Part shown: piece after piece, positions 28,421 to 37,303 of the stretch
Layout: each line of letters starts with the position of its first letter
Position numbering within the stretch: the first letter of the stretch is position 1
Assembly (NCBI RefSeq): GCF_005281475.1
Contig: NZ_CP040106.1
Coordinates: 1,617,501-1,681,500 of the forward strand
Source: Echinicola rosea
Lineage (GTDB): Bacteria; Bacteroidota; Bacteroidia; Cytophagales; Cyclobacteriaceae
DNA length: 64,000 bases
Direction: 5' to 3'
Position numbers and translations under genes: made by a program
The notes under the pieces: generated by a model
Database searches by the model: none
Seen by the model: only the letters and a program-made list of their open reading frames with translations
Told to the model about the DNA's origin: nothing

Positions 28421-28586
28421 CCTGAGCTCGACTTAATTTTAGTATTAAAAGCGTCATAGCGAACCCTTTTAAGGAGGATGTGGGTTGGAAAAGGGTGTGG
28501 CAACTCGCCGCGGCGAGCTGCCACGGCTTCTACCCCTCATATCTCCCTCTAAGCCTCGCAGTGACGATTTTATAATCGAACTGAGG
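28421..28586. mobile_element. Miniature inverted-repeat element B, copy 1
   Basis: Ends are imperfect inverted repeats: CCTGAGCTCGACTTA at the left and TAATCGAACTGAGG at the right. The body matches 35944-36049 (TTAATTTTAGTATxAAAAGC; CTCCCTCTAAGCCTCGCA). This copy has about 60 extra bases with a 14-bp palindrome CTCGCCGCGGCGAG at 28504-28517. No transposase inside. It sits between glmS and its terminator. Confidence 0.6.
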
Positions 28587-28604
28587 TTAATATGATGTGG
28601 AAGC

Positions 28605-30446
28605 TTATTCCACCGTCACTGACTTGGCCAAATTCCTTGGCTGGTCCACATTACAGCCACGCATCACCGCGATGTGATAGGAAAGCTGTTGCAGTGGAAG
28701 CACGGAAATTAACGGTACAAAGGCCTCGTGAGCCCTTGGGATTTCGATCACATGGTCGGCCATTTTTTTCACGGTTTGATCACCTTCCGTCACTACGGCG
28801 ATGATCTTTCCTTTACGGGCTTTTACCTCTTGGATATTGCTGACCACCTTTTCATAAGAACTATCCTGAGTGGCGATAAATACCACCGGCATTTCTTCAT
28901 CTATCAGGGCGATAGGACCATGCTTCATTTCTGCAGCAGGATATCCTTCAGCGTGAATGTAGGAGATTTCCTTCAGTTTAAGAGCTCCCTCAAGTGCCAC
29001 TGGGAAGTTATAGCCCCTTCCCAGGTAAAGGAAGTTTCTGGCGTCCTTATACTGCGCAGCGATCCGTTCGATTTGCTCATTTAGCTTTAGGGCCTTTTCG
29101 ACTTTTGCAGGAATCGCTTCCAATTCGCTGAGCAGTTCCATGTATTTACTTTCGGGAAGTGTACCTCGTTGGTAACCAAGCATCAGCGCCATCATGGAGA
29201 GCACTGAAATCTGTGCCGTAAAGGCCTTGGTAGAGGCGACGCCGATTTCAGGTCCGGCGTGGGTGTAGGAGCCAGCATGTGTTGCACGGGCGATGGATGA
29301 GCCTACCACATTACAGACACCAAAGATCGTGGCTCCCTTCTGCTTGGCCAATTCGATAGCGGCAAGCGTATCTGCCGTTTCTCCAGACTGGGAGATGGCA
29401 ATAACAAAGTCACGGCTGTTGATCACTGGATTTCTATAACGGAATTCCGAAGCGTATTCTACTTCCACGGGGACACGCGCAAATTCCTCAAAGAGGTATT
29501 CTGCCACCAATCCGGCATGCCAACTGGTGCCACAGGCCGTAATGATGATTCGGTCGGCATTTTGGAACTTGTTCATATAATCTCTCAATCCGCCAAGGAT
29601 CAATCGGCCGGCCCTGGAGTCCAGCCTTCCCCGCATACAGTCCGCAATCGAACGCGGCTGCTCGTTGATCTCCTTGAGCATGAAGTGTTCGTAGCCGCCT
29701 TTTTCGATGGCTTCCAGCTCCATGTCCAATTTATTGATATAGGGGTGGGTTTCGACGTTTTCGATGGTCTTGATCTGGAGTTTGGCATCACGGATAACCG
29801 CAATTTCATAGTCGTCCAAATAAACCACCTGATTGGTGTATTCCACTATAGGGGTGGCATCAGAAGCCAGGAAAAACTCTTCCTCGCCTACACCGATGAC
29901 CAGTGGAGAACCTTTTCGGGCAGCAATCAAGGTGTCGGGTTCCTCTTTGTTCATCAAAACAATGGCATATGCCCCTACAATCTTATGAAGTGCCAGTCTA
30001 ACGGCCTCTTCCAAGCTGCAGTTGTTGTTTTGGTGGATGTCTTCAATAAAGTTGATAAACACTTCCGAGTCTGTATCACTGTGAAAGGTGTATCCTTTGT
30101 TGATCAGGTCGGTTTTGAGAACTTCGTAATTTTCGATGATGCCGTTATGGATCATGGCAAAATTTTCCGAAGAGGAGTAATGCGGGTGGGCATTGACATC
30201 ATTGGGCTCGCCATGGGTGGCCCATCGGGTATGTCCTATACCGATGTGAGAGTGAAGGTTAGGGTTGGCTTCGATGAAGTTTTCCAGTTCCGAAACTTTT
30301 CCTTTCTTCTTATAAACGTTTAGTCCGGCGTCATTTAGTAAGGCCACACCGGCACTGTCATAGCCACGATATTCGAGGCGTTTTAGGCCTTTTATGATGA
30401 CAGGCAGGGCTTCCTGCTTGCCAACATAGGCAACAATTCCACACAT
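28605..30446 (-). CDS. glmS: Glutamine-fructose-6-phosphate aminotransferase (isomerising)
   Basis: Predicted 613-residue enzyme that makes glucosamine-6-phosphate, the first step to UDP-GlcNAc for peptidoglycan and lipopolysaccharide. The catalytic Cys follows the initiator Met (MCGIVAYVGKQEALPVIIKG). The N-terminal class II glutaminase includes GHTRWATHGEPN; the C-terminal half has two SIS domains with ISQSGETADTLAA and the ending QPRNLAKSVTVE. Length is standard. It is the last gene of the reverse operon GT5-DUF4270-glmS, 51 bases after DUF4270. Element B separates it from the likely terminator. Confidence 0.98.
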   Translation of the reverse strand: MCGIVAYVGKQEALPVIIKGLKRLEYRGYDSAGVALLNDAGLNVYKKKGKVSELENFIEANPNLHSHIGIGHTRWATHGEPNDVNAHPHYSSSENFAMIHNGIIENYEVLKTDLINKGYTFHSDTDSEVFINFIEDIHQNNNCSLEEAVRLALHKIVGAYAIVLMNKEEPDTLIAARKGSPLVIGVGEEEFFLASDATPIVEYTNQVVYLDDYEIAVIRDAKLQIKTIENVETHPYINKLDMELEAIEKGGYEHFMLKEINEQPRSIADCMRGRLDSRAGRLILGGLRDYMNKFQNADRIIITACGTSWHAGLVAEYLFEEFARVPVEVEYASEFRYRNPVINSRDFVIAISQSGETADTLAAIELAKQKGATIFGVCNVVGSSIARATHAGSYTHAGPEIGVASTKAFTAQISVLSMMALMLGYQRGTLPESKYMELLSELEAIPAKVEKALKLNEQIERIAAQYKDARNFLYLGRGYNFPVALEGALKLKEISYIHAEGYPAAEMKHGPIALIDEEMPVVFIATQDSSYEKVVSNIQEVKARKGKIIAVVTEGDQTVKKMADHVIEIPRAHEAFVPLISVLPLQQLSYHIAVMRGCNVDQPRNLAKSVTVE

Positions 30447-30497
30447 AAAAATTACTTATTAGGGTCCGAATTTAATTTCTAATTATATCATGATCAA

Positions 30498-31985
30498 TTA
30501 TCTAAGTTTAGAATAATAGATTTTGAGCACTATTGAATTTTGATTGATAATGTACTCTCTAAGGGAGCGGGTAAAGTCACTGGAAGTGGAAATAGTCCTT
30601 CCTGATATAGATACCCTAGCGGGGTATAGCAGCAAATCCGTACGCATGACATCCGTTCTGTACAATGCGTCCACATAGTCAACGATGCCGCTTTGGGAAT
30701 TGGCCGGTACGTATGTGAATTCTTCGGTATTGAATGCTAATGGGTTGGTACCGCCAGATGTGATTGCCGGAACCGCATTCCCGTTTTCATCGGTGGTGGT
30801 CTGCGGTACAGTACCTTGTTGTACACTATATGGAGCACCATCTTCTTCCCTTCTTAGGATTTTGTTGGTGTCATCCGTAAAATACTGGATGAGCCCTTGA
30901 ATGGGCATTTTACTGTCTGGGAAATTTTCGACAGGCCCCATCTCCAAGGTGGCCCTGTTGAAGATTACATTGTCCACAGTATCGAGGAAGTTTGACAGCG
31001 GTTCCATGTCAAGTTTTACCATGTGTCCGAGCAGGGCCTTGCTGCCTACCAAGTTACCGACGTTATAAGCGGTATTTTTCTCTGTAACGATCTCCGTCGG
31101 CGTACCGGTAGGGTTATTTGTCATGCCATTGAAGTGTCTGGAACCATTGGTATAAATGGAATAGACGCTGGAAACAGTGTCTTCTTCGCTGTTTCTGTAA
31201 TACAGCTTGATACCTGTATTGGGTGGGCCACTGTTATATTGCCCCCTGTTTACATGAATGGTCGTTTGCTGTTCGGCTGACCCTTTCAGGGCAAAGCCCG
31301 GAAAGTAATCCCTAAAAGCAAAGATATCCTTAAATACCGGGTCTTCATCCTTTAGCTTGGTGAAGAGATCCGTGGCCAGGGCCTCGTCCAAATTCATGAA
31401 TACGATCGTATCGGAATTTTCCTCCAACATAAAGGAACCACTGGCAAAGGGAGCTTCCTCGTAGTCCAAGTGGTCGAAATTGTAATAAGCGGTATCGAGA
31501 ATAGGTTCTGTAAGTTTGTGGGCAGAGAAGGTTTTGGCCTCGTCGAGGTCTTCTGCGGTCAACGTCAGGATGTCCAAGCTGAATTTGGCGGAATCAAGGA
31601 TGGCATCGCTGTTCGGGCGGGCGGCAGAATTCCCGAAGGAGAGTCTGCTGAACGCCGTTGATTCGGTTTCCCCAAAATAATCGCTCATGTCACCTCCAGC
31701 GACCAAGACTCCGGAATTGGTGGTGTTTAAACTGTCTATGGATACCAAATAAGCAGAAAGGGGTATTTCTGCATAGAAAACCCCTATTCTGTTTGCCTCT
31801 GGATCCAGCACCAATCCGATGTCGGATGGGTCAGTACATCCATTGATCAATGGTGTAGAAAGCATCAATAGACCTGCAAGCTTAGCCTGCCAGGTCTGTA
31901 TAGATGTTGTAATAACTTTCAAAAAGTTGTTCTTCTTCGTCTTCGTTGTTAATATCACACTTTTTGTCTTTAGAGCACTCTTCAA
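30498..31985 (-). CDS. DUF4270 family lipoprotein
   Basis: Predicted 495-residue lipoprotein: a hydrophobic stretch ending in NGC (GLLMLSTPLINGCTDPSDIG) provides the lipidation Cys, followed by a beta-rich domain typical of DUF4270 (e.g. FSRLSFGNSAARPNSDAILD). The ATG at 31985 makes a long N-terminal extension overlapping the GT5 gene by 104 bases; a TTG at 31922 gives a shorter signal and overlaps by 41 bases and may be the real start. The gene order GT5-DUF4270-glmS next to panC recurs in Bacteroidota, from memory. The function is unknown; a surface or envelope role is inferred. Confidence 0.85.
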   Translation of the reverse strand: MKSALKTKSVILTTKTKKNNFLKVITTSIQTWQAKLAGLLMLSTPLINGCTDPSDIGLVLDPEANRIGVFYAEIPLSAYLVSIDSLNTTNSGVLVAGGDMSDYFGETESTAFSRLSFGNSAARPNSDAILDSAKFSLDILTLTAEDLDEAKTFSAHKLTEPILDTAYYNFDHLDYEEAPFASGSFMLEENSDTIVFMNLDEALATDLFTKLKDEDPVFKDIFAFRDYFPGFALKGSAEQQTTIHVNRGQYNSGPPNTGIKLYYRNSEEDTVSSVYSIYTNGSRHFNGMTNNPTGTPTEIVTEKNTAYNVGNLVGSKALLGHMVKLDMEPLSNFLDTVDNVIFNRATLEMGPVENFPDSKMPIQGLIQYFTDDTNKILRREEDGAPYSVQQGTVPQTTTDENGNAVPAITSGGTNPLAFNTEEFTYVPANSQSGIVDYVDALYRTDVMRTDLLLYPARVSISGRTISTSSDFTRSLREYIINQNSIVLKIYYSKLR

Positions 31986-32697
31986 TAATTTGATTTAGAC
32001 TGTCAGAGATTTCGTCGCCTTTGATCACCACATCGGCATATTCCATGCCTATTTTGAGGAAGCCTTCGAAGTCTTTGGACTTCAATGGTGACAGGATGCT
32101 ATCATCGATATCGACCATTTTGACCTTTTCTAACAAGTCATCGCCAAATTTATGATTAAATCCGTTATTATAAATGGTGAATACGGATTTTGTGTTTTTA
32201 AATAGCGGTTCGTTTTTGTAGGTGGTTTTCAGGTACAATGGAATCAAGCTGGTCATCCAGTCATTGCAGTGGACCACGTCAGGGGCCCAGCCCAGTTTTT
32301 TGACCGTTTCGATGACACCCTTACAGAAGAAAATGGCCCTTTCGTCATTGTCTTCATAGAATTTTTCCTGCTTGTCATGGAAAACGCTTTTTCGCTGGAA
32401 ATAGTCTTCGTTGTCAATAAAATATACCTGAAGCTTTGCATTAGGAATGGAAGCCACCTTAATGATCAATGGTTTTTCCTCCTCACCAACAGAAATGTTG
32501 ATTCCTGAAAGCCTTACCACTTCATGCAACCTGTTCTTTCTTTCGTTGATCAAACCAAATCTCGGAACAAGAATACGGATTTCCATTCCTTTCTCCTGCA
32601 TTGCCTGCGGCAAGGCCCTAACGAAGTTAGCTACCTCTGAGGTTTGAAGAAATGGATTGATTTCACTTGCTACGTAGAGAATACGAAGTTTGGACAT
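31882..32697 (-). CDS. Glycogen/starch synthase-like protein, GT5 N-terminal domain only
   Basis: This 271-residue protein begins MSKLRILYVASEINPFLQTS, the glycogen synthase N-terminal (Glyco_transf_5) pattern, and includes DVVHCNDWMTSLIPLYLKT and TIYNNGFNHKFG. Full synthases are about 480 residues, with a C-terminal GT-B domain that holds much of the ADP-glucose site; it is missing here. The N-terminal KTGGL-type loop is replaced by QTSEVAN. It may therefore not make glycogen. The acidic tail (NNEDEEEQLF) is distinctive. It opens the DUF4270-glmS operon and is divergent from panC. Confidence 0.85.
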   Translation of the reverse strand: MSKLRILYVASEINPFLQTSEVANFVRALPQAMQEKGMEIRILVPRFGLINERKNRLHEVVRLSGINISVGEEEKPLIIKVASIPNAKLQVYFIDNEDYFQRKSVFHDKQEKFYEDNDERAIFFCKGVIETVKKLGWAPDVVHCNDWMTSLIPLYLKTTYKNEPLFKNTKSVFTIYNNGFNHKFGDDLLEKVKMVDIDDSILSPLKSKDFEGFLKIGMEYADVVIKGDEISDSLNQIIEECSKDKKCDINNEDEEEQLFESYYNIYTDLAG

Positions 32698-32763
32698 ATC
32701 TTGTTTTTTTTGTTGAGGGATAATACGGGACTACAAAGATACAAAAAAAAATACAAAAACCCG

Positions 32764-32792
32764 TTGATATTGTCTAGAATAATTTACTTTTG
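32764..32792 (+). promoter_or_regulatory. Bacteroidota-type promoter of the panC operon
   Basis: TACTTTTG at 32785-32792 fits the -7 consensus TAnnTTTG, and TTG at 32764-32766 lies 18 bases upstream as a -33 element. It is 31 bases before the GTG start of panC. Confidence 0.6.
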
Positions 32793-32823
32793 CTCCTATT
32801 TTGCTAAGTGTAATTGAAAAGCC

Positions 32824-33681
32824 GTGAAAATTCTCGAAACCAAACAAGCCCTTAAACAGCAGCTATTTGCCTGCCGGAAAACAGGCCAAACAATTGGCTT
32901 AGTGCCCACTATGGGAGCCCTCCATGACGGGCACTTAAAATTGGTGAAAAATGCCAAGGCCAATACTGATTTTGTTGTAGTCTCCATCTTTGTCAATCCC
33001 ACCCAGTTTAATAATCCTGCGGATCTGGAAAAATATCCCCGGACCATAGAGCAGGACGTGAAGCTGTTGGGCGAAGCGGGAGTGGACATGGTGTTTTTGC
33101 CTGCTGTGGGAGAGATGTACCCTGAACCCACCAAGCTGACTTTTGACTTTGGGGCTTTGGAGAGGGTCTTGGAGGGGGCATTTAGACCGGGGCATTTTAA
33201 TGGCGTGGGGGTGATCGTTTCCAAGTTGTTTCATATCGTGCAGCCCGACAAGGCATTTTTTGGCCAAAAGGACCTTCAGCAGGTAGCTATTATCCGGAGA
33301 ATGGTGGATGACCTGTCTTTTGGGGTGGAGGTGGTCGTCGTGCCTACTTCACGTGAACTTGATGGCTTGGCCATGTCTTCCCGAAATGGAAGGTTGACAG
33401 CGGTAGATCGTAAAAGGGCCTTGATTCTTTTTGATTCCCTGACCTTGGCGCGAAAGGAACTTTTAGCAGGCAAGTCGTGGTTTGAAGTGCAGAAGAAAAT
33501 ATCACACAAATTTAATTTGGAACAGGGAGTGGAGCTGGAATATTTTGAGTTAGTGAGGACAAAAAGCCTCGAAACGGTGTCAGCAATAGATATTTCGCAA
33601 CAAGCCGAACCTCAGGAATATTCTATTTGCACCGCAGCTTACGTAGGAGAGGTGAGGCTGATCGACAACTTATCGATTTAA
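32824..33681 (+). CDS. panC: Pantoate-beta-alanine ligase
   Basis: Predicted 285-residue enzyme that joins pantoate and beta-alanine with ATP to give pantothenate, the coenzyme A precursor. It has the nucleotide-binding PTMGALHDGHLKLV (residues 28-41), FNGVGVIVSKLFHIVQPDKA, FFGQKDLQQ and the KMSKS-like SSRNGRL. The start is GTG, preceded by a TAnnTTTG promoter. PanD, which makes beta-alanine, follows 30 bases later, so the operon provides one substrate of this enzyme. Confidence 0.97.
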   Translation: MKILETKQALKQQLFACRKTGQTIGLVPTMGALHDGHLKLVKNAKANTDFVVVSIFVNPTQFNNPADLEKYPRTIEQDVKLLGEAGVDMVFLPAVGEMYPEPTKLTFDFGALERVLEGAFRPGHFNGVGVIVSKLFHIVQPDKAFFGQKDLQQVAIIRRMVDDLSFGVEVVVVPTSRELDGLAMSSRNGRLTAVDRKRALILFDSLTLARKELLAGKSWFEVQKKISHKFNLEQGVELEYFELVRTKSLETVSAIDISQQAEPQEYSICTAAYVGEVRLIDNLSI

Positions 33682-33711
33682 TCCTTAAATTTGTGGCAAA
33701 TTTAGAAAGCA

Positions 33712-34059
33712 ATGCAAATTCAGTTATTGAAATCAAAGATTCACAGGGTCAAGATTACACAAGCAGAACTTCATTATGTGGGAAGTATCACCATTGATGA
33801 GGATTTGATGGACGCTGCTAATATGATTGAAAACGAAAAAGTACAGATCGTCAATATCAACAATGGTGAGCGACTGGAGACTTATGTGATCAAGGGTGAG
33901 CGTGGCAGCGGAATGGTCTGCCTGAATGGACCTGCGGCCAGAAAAGCACAAGTAGGTGATGTAGTGATCATTATTTCGTATGCTTCCATGGATTTTGAAG
34001 AGGCCAAGCAGTATAAACCAGTGGTCATATTTCCGGACGACTCAAATAAATTGATCTGA
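33712..34059 (+). CDS. panD: Aspartate 1-decarboxylase precursor
   Basis: This 115-residue pyruvoyl enzyme decarboxylates aspartate to beta-alanine. The self-cleavage site Gly24-Ser25 is visible in [14 protein letters not shown], which gives the pyruvoyl group on Ser25. Downstream [20 protein letters not shown] and [10 protein letters not shown] are typical. The length is normal. It lies between panC and a flippase-like gene, with 1 base between its stop and the next start. Confidence 0.97.
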   Translation: MQIQLLKSKIHRVKITQAELHYVGSITIDEDLMDAANMIENEKVQIVNINNGERLETYVIKGERGSGMVCLNGPAARKAQVGDVVIIISYASMDFEEAKQYKPVVIFPDDSNKLI

Positions 34060-34060
34060 T

Positions 34061-35077
34061 TTGAAACTTAGTGTAAAGCAATGGATCCAAGTGGCCATAT
34101 CCTTAGTGGTGGCTATTTGGATTTTTTGGTTCTTATATAAAGATGTAAAAATGGAAAGCCTGTTGGAAGCACTTCAGCAGGCTTCACTGTTTTGGATCTG
34201 CATGTCCATTGGTGTCTCGATCTTGGGATTTGGCGTAAGAGCATGGCGATGGAAGTTGCTCATAGATGCAGATCTGGAAGAGAGGCTGCCTACTTCAAGG
34301 GCTTTCTGGGGCCTTATGATCGGCTATTTGGTCAATATGCTTGTGCCTCGAGCAGGAGAAGTAGCCCGCTGCGGAGTGCTTAAGAAGACCGAGAATCTTC
34401 CGGTCAGCAAATTGCTCGGTACCGTGATTTTGGAGCGATCAGTGGACCTGCTGTTTATGTTGGGGGCTATTTTTTTGGCATTTATCCTCGAACGTGAAGT
34501 TTTTGTGGGATTGGCACAGGAACTGGTTTCCCTTGAAGCCATTGGGGCTGGCTTGCAGGAATATATGCCCTTGCTGATCGGTGGAGTGATTTTGTTGGCG
34601 ATTATATTTTATTGGGTTTCCAATCGCTATCGTGATCACGGATTGGTCAAGAAATTTCATCACTTTATGAGAGAGCTCATTGGAGGGCTTAAGAGTGTAC
34701 AGCGTATGAAAAACCGCTTGGGTTTCTGGCTTGCATCTGTAGGCATATGGATAATATATTTTCTGATGATGTATTTCATTGCCATGGCCATGCCCAGTAC
34801 TGCCAATTTGTCTCCTTCGGCGGTATTGATGGTTATGGTAATGGGGAGTATAGGCATGGTGGCACCTGTCCAAGGGGGAATAGGGACCTTCCATGCCCTA
34901 GTGGCTTTTATTTTAATGACATATGGGCTGACTGAGGAAGAGGGCAAAATATTTGCGGTGATCGTCCATAGTTCGCAAGTGCTGATCGTGTTGGTGGCAG
35001 GAGTGATCAGCCTCTTAGTAGTGGCAAAAATTTCCGTTACAGCAAAACCACATGTAGAACATTTGCGTAATAATTAA
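34061..35077 (+). CDS. Lysylphosphatidylglycerol synthase TM region/UPF0104 flippase-like protein
   Basis: Predicted 338-residue membrane protein with about eight helices of the LPG_synthase_TM/UPF0104 family. Signatures include SIGVSILGFGVRAWRWKLL, MIGYLVNMLVPRAGEVARC, and the C-terminal SIGMVAPVQGGIGTFHALVA. Such proteins move or modify lipids; the synthase domain that adds lysine is absent. It starts with TTG one base after the panD stop, and its start context implies translational coupling. Substrate unknown. Confidence 0.9.
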   Translation: MKLSVKQWIQVAISLVVAIWIFWFLYKDVKMESLLEALQQASLFWICMSIGVSILGFGVRAWRWKLLIDADLEERLPTSRAFWGLMIGYLVNMLVPRAGEVARCGVLKKTENLPVSKLLGTVILERSVDLLFMLGAIFLAFILEREVFVGLAQELVSLEAIGAGLQEYMPLLIGGVILLAIIFYWVSNRYRDHGLVKKFHHFMRELIGGLKSVQRMKNRLGFWLASVGIWIIYFLMMYFIAMAMPSTANLSPSAVLMVMVMGSIGMVAPVQGGIGTFHALVAFILMTYGLTEEEGKIFAVIVHSSQVLIVLVAGVISLLVVAKISVTAKPHVEHLRNN

Positions 35078-35098
35078 GCGTTTAAAACAAACAAAAAT

Positions 35099-35791
35099 AT
35101 GTTACTGATTCTAATTGTAGTTGTATTTGGGATTATGGGCTTTGTCATCAGTCAAAAGCTCAAGAGTAAATTCAAGAAATATTCCCAAACGGCCTTGGAG
35201 GCCAATTTATCCGGTAAGGAAATAGCGGAATTAATGCTGGCTGATCACGGGATACATCATGTGACGGTGAATTGTGTGGAGGGGAAGCTTACTGACCACT
35301 ATAATCCACAAAACAAAACGGTAAACCTCAGTCCTGATGTTTACTATGGAAGGAATGCCGCAGCGACTGCAGTGTCAGCCCACGAATGTGGCCACGCCGT
35401 GCAGCATGCCCAGTCTTATGCTTGGCTGGGATTACGATCAGCGATGGTGCCGATTCAGAATGTCAGCGGTAAAATCCTTAATTTCGTACTGATCGCTTCG
35501 CTATTTGGTGGCTTGGCACTTTTTGGCTTGCCGTTGGAAGCTGTAGGGGTGATTGTGGTAGGCTCATATGGCGTGATTACGCTATTTACGTTGGTGACCC
35601 TGCCTGTAGAGTTTGACGCCAGTAGAAGGGCCTTGGCTTGGGTGAAGGAGAGAAATATAGTCACGCCTTCAGAATATGAAATGTCCAAAGATTCCTTGAA
35701 ATGGGCCGCGATGACTTATGTGGTAGCCGCGCTAGCTTCTTTAGCGACATTGGCATATTATGCGATGATCTTTTTTGGTGGAAGAGACTAA
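35099..35791 (+). CDS. YugP-like zinc metallopeptidase
   Basis: This 230-residue membrane protein has an N-terminal helix, the zinc motif HECGHAVQH (near residue 98), and three C-terminal hydrophobic segments. The family is YugP/neutral zinc metallopeptidase. It also has DHYNPQNKTVNLSPDVYYGR upstream of the motif, and FDASRRALAWV after it, where the third zinc ligand lies. Probably cleaves membrane or membrane-near substrates, none known. Last gene of the panC strand group. Confidence 0.9.
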   Translation: MLLILIVVVFGIMGFVISQKLKSKFKKYSQTALEANLSGKEIAELMLADHGIHHVTVNCVEGKLTDHYNPQNKTVNLSPDVYYGRNAAATAVSAHECGHAVQHAQSYAWLGLRSAMVPIQNVSGKILNFVLIASLFGGLALFGLPLEAVGVIVVGSYGVITLFTLVTLPVEFDASRRALAWVKERNIVTPSEYEMSKDSLKWAAMTYVVAALASLATLAYYAMIFFGGRD

Positions 35792-35902
35792 GTAAAGAGA
35801 AAAGAGCCAACAGGAAAGAGAAAAGTGTATCAAGATTTAACAGCATGAATAGGGCTGCCTTCGAGTGGGAAGGCAGCCCTATTTGATGTAATGATGGTTA
35901 CT

Positions 35903-36200
35903 GGATCAAGCGTAAAAGTTGGGGGCTGCCAGTTTCTTAATGACCAGAGCTCGACTTAATTTTAGTATAAAAAGCGTCATACGAACCCTTTTCCAACCCT
36001 CAAATCTCCCTCTAAGCCTCGCATTGACGATTTGATAATCGAACTGAGGTTAATGGCAAAACCGCCGATACATAAAAATGCCACAAAGGCCCAAAGGCAC
36101 CAAGTGCATGTTGGGCCTACATTGAAAGATTGCGCTCGAAAGCTAGCCCCAGAGGGGCGATATATTTATAGCCATGGGTGAAGCCCATGGTAAATTGCTC
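35903..36200. repeat. Dispersed repeat A, copy 2, interrupted by element B
   Basis: Aligns with copy 1 (27984-28173) on both sides of an insertion at 35944-36049: GATCAAGCGTAAAAGTTGGG and CCAGTTTCTTAATG before it, and TTAATGGCAAAACCGCCGAT after it. It ends with CCATGGGTGAAGCCCATGG, a 7-bp stem. Confidence 0.75.
35944..36049. mobile_element. Miniature inverted-repeat element B, copy 2, inserted in repeat A
   Basis: Begins CCAGAGCTCGACTTAA and ends AATCGAACTGAGG, imperfect inverted ends. It matches copy 1 (28421-28586) over almost its whole length without the extra 60 bases. TTAATG flanks both sides where repeat A copy 1 has it once, which suggests a target duplication. Confidence 0.65.
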
Positions 36201-36264
36201 CTTGGTGGGATTCCAAGTACAAGTCTCCCCTCCCAAGACTTACGCCTCAAATCTGGGCCTCTTA

Positions 36265-37266
36265 TTAGCCTTGATTGACAAACTGATAGTCAGCAAAATC
36301 CACGGAGACTTGATCTAGGAGTGAAGATACTTCGGCATAACTGTCTGCGGTGACCATTTTGGTGCGGTAAGGCTTGAAATTGGGCATGCCACGGAAGTAA
36401 TTGGTATAATGCCTTCTCATTTCCAAGATGCCGAGTTTTTCGCCTTTCCATTTGACAGAAAAGTCCAAGTGTTTTTTAGCAATACTGATCCGTTCTTCCA
36501 AGCCTGGGGCAGCAAGTTTTTCCCCGGTTTCAAAGTAATGCTTTATTTCATTGAAAATCCATGGATAGCCGATCGCCGCACGGCCGATCATCATGCCGTC
36601 CACGCCAAAGCGGTTGCGGTATTCCAGCGCCCTCTCAGGACTGTCGATGTCGCCATTGCCAAACAATGGAATGTGGATTCGTTGGTTTTCCTTGATCTTG
36701 GCCAGGTATGTCCAGTCAGCTTCACCTTTATACATTTGCTTTCTGGTACGGGCATGTACGCTGATGGCCTGGATTCCCACATCCTGAAGCCTTTCCACGA
36801 CTTCTACGATCCGGATGGTGTTATTGTCCCATCCCAGTCGGGTCTTAACGGTAACGGGGATATTGACAGCCTTGACGATCTCTGCAGTCATGCTCACCAT
36901 TTTATCGATGTCGAGCAAAATGCCGGCACCAGCACCTTTACAGGCTACTTTGTTGACAGGGCAGCCGTAGTTGATGTCCAGAATGTCCGGTCCGGCCTGT
37001 TCGGCGATGGCCGCCGCTTCCCGCATGGAGTCGATTTCATTTCCGAAGATCTGGATCCCGATAGGGCGTTCATATTCAAAAATATCCAGTTTTTGGACAC
37101 TTTTTGCCGCATCCCTGATCAGTCCTTCAGAACTGATAAACTCCGTGTACATCAAATCCGCTCCATTTTCCTTACACACCGCTCTGAACGGTGGGTCGCT
37201 GACATCTTCCATCGGTGCCAAGAGTAAGGGAAATTCCCCTAAGGCTAAGTTTCCTATTTTTACCAC
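36265..37266 (-). CDS. dusB: tRNA-dihydrouridine synthase (DusB type)
   Basis: This 333-residue FMN enzyme reduces uridines to dihydrouridine in tRNA with NADPH. The N-terminal barrel motif LLLAPMEDVSDPPFRAVCKE, the active-site loop ILDINYGCPVNKVACKGAGA (catalytic Cys), VKTRLGWDNN, SVHARTRKQMYKGEADW and MMIGRAAIGYPWIFNEI are all present. The GCPVxKVxxxxxGA loop points to DusB. It is divergent from the CPBP protease gene, with 37 bases between the starts. Confidence 0.95.
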   Translation of the reverse strand: MVKIGNLALGEFPLLLAPMEDVSDPPFRAVCKENGADLMYTEFISSEGLIRDAAKSVQKLDIFEYERPIGIQIFGNEIDSMREAAAIAEQAGPDILDINYGCPVNKVACKGAGAGILLDIDKMVSMTAEIVKAVNIPVTVKTRLGWDNNTIRIVEVVERLQDVGIQAISVHARTRKQMYKGEADWTYLAKIKENQRIHIPLFGNGDIDSPERALEYRNRFGVDGMMIGRAAIGYPWIFNEIKHYFETGEKLAAPGLEERISIAKKHLDFSVKWKGEKLGILEMRRHYTNYFRGMPNFKPYRTKMVTADSYAEVSSLLDQVSVDFADYQFVNQG

Positions 37267-37303
37267 GATTGATTTATAATTTTCCTGTAAATTTACCCCA
37301 ATT

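Larger units (their letters stand above)
27841..28604. other. Intergenic region packed with dispersed repeats
   Basis: No gene supported. In order: repeat A copy (27984-28173); a type D repeat (28216-28331); a terminator for glmS (28373-28410); and miniature element B (28421-28586). Each is listed separately or in the findings. Confidence 0.7.
35792..36264. other. Intergenic region with nested repeats
   Basis: No gene. A hairpin with 14-bp arms AATAGGGCTGCCTT (35848-35861) and AAGGCAGCCCTATT (35870-35883) lies after the metallopeptidase; it has no clear U-tract. It is followed by repeat A copy 2 (35903-36200), interrupted by element B copy 2 (35944-36049). Confidence 0.7.

Noticed and set aside
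29517-30323. 268-codon forward ORF opposite glmS
   Set aside because: A shadow of glmS, whose residues and signatures are fully conserved on the reverse strand.
35848-35883. 14-bp-arm hairpin as a rho-independent terminator
   Set aside because: The stem is strong, but neither side has a U-tract, so it is recorded only as a hairpin.
36409-37227. 272-codon forward ORF opposite dusB
   Set aside because: Antisense shadow; dusB on the reverse strand has all family signatures.
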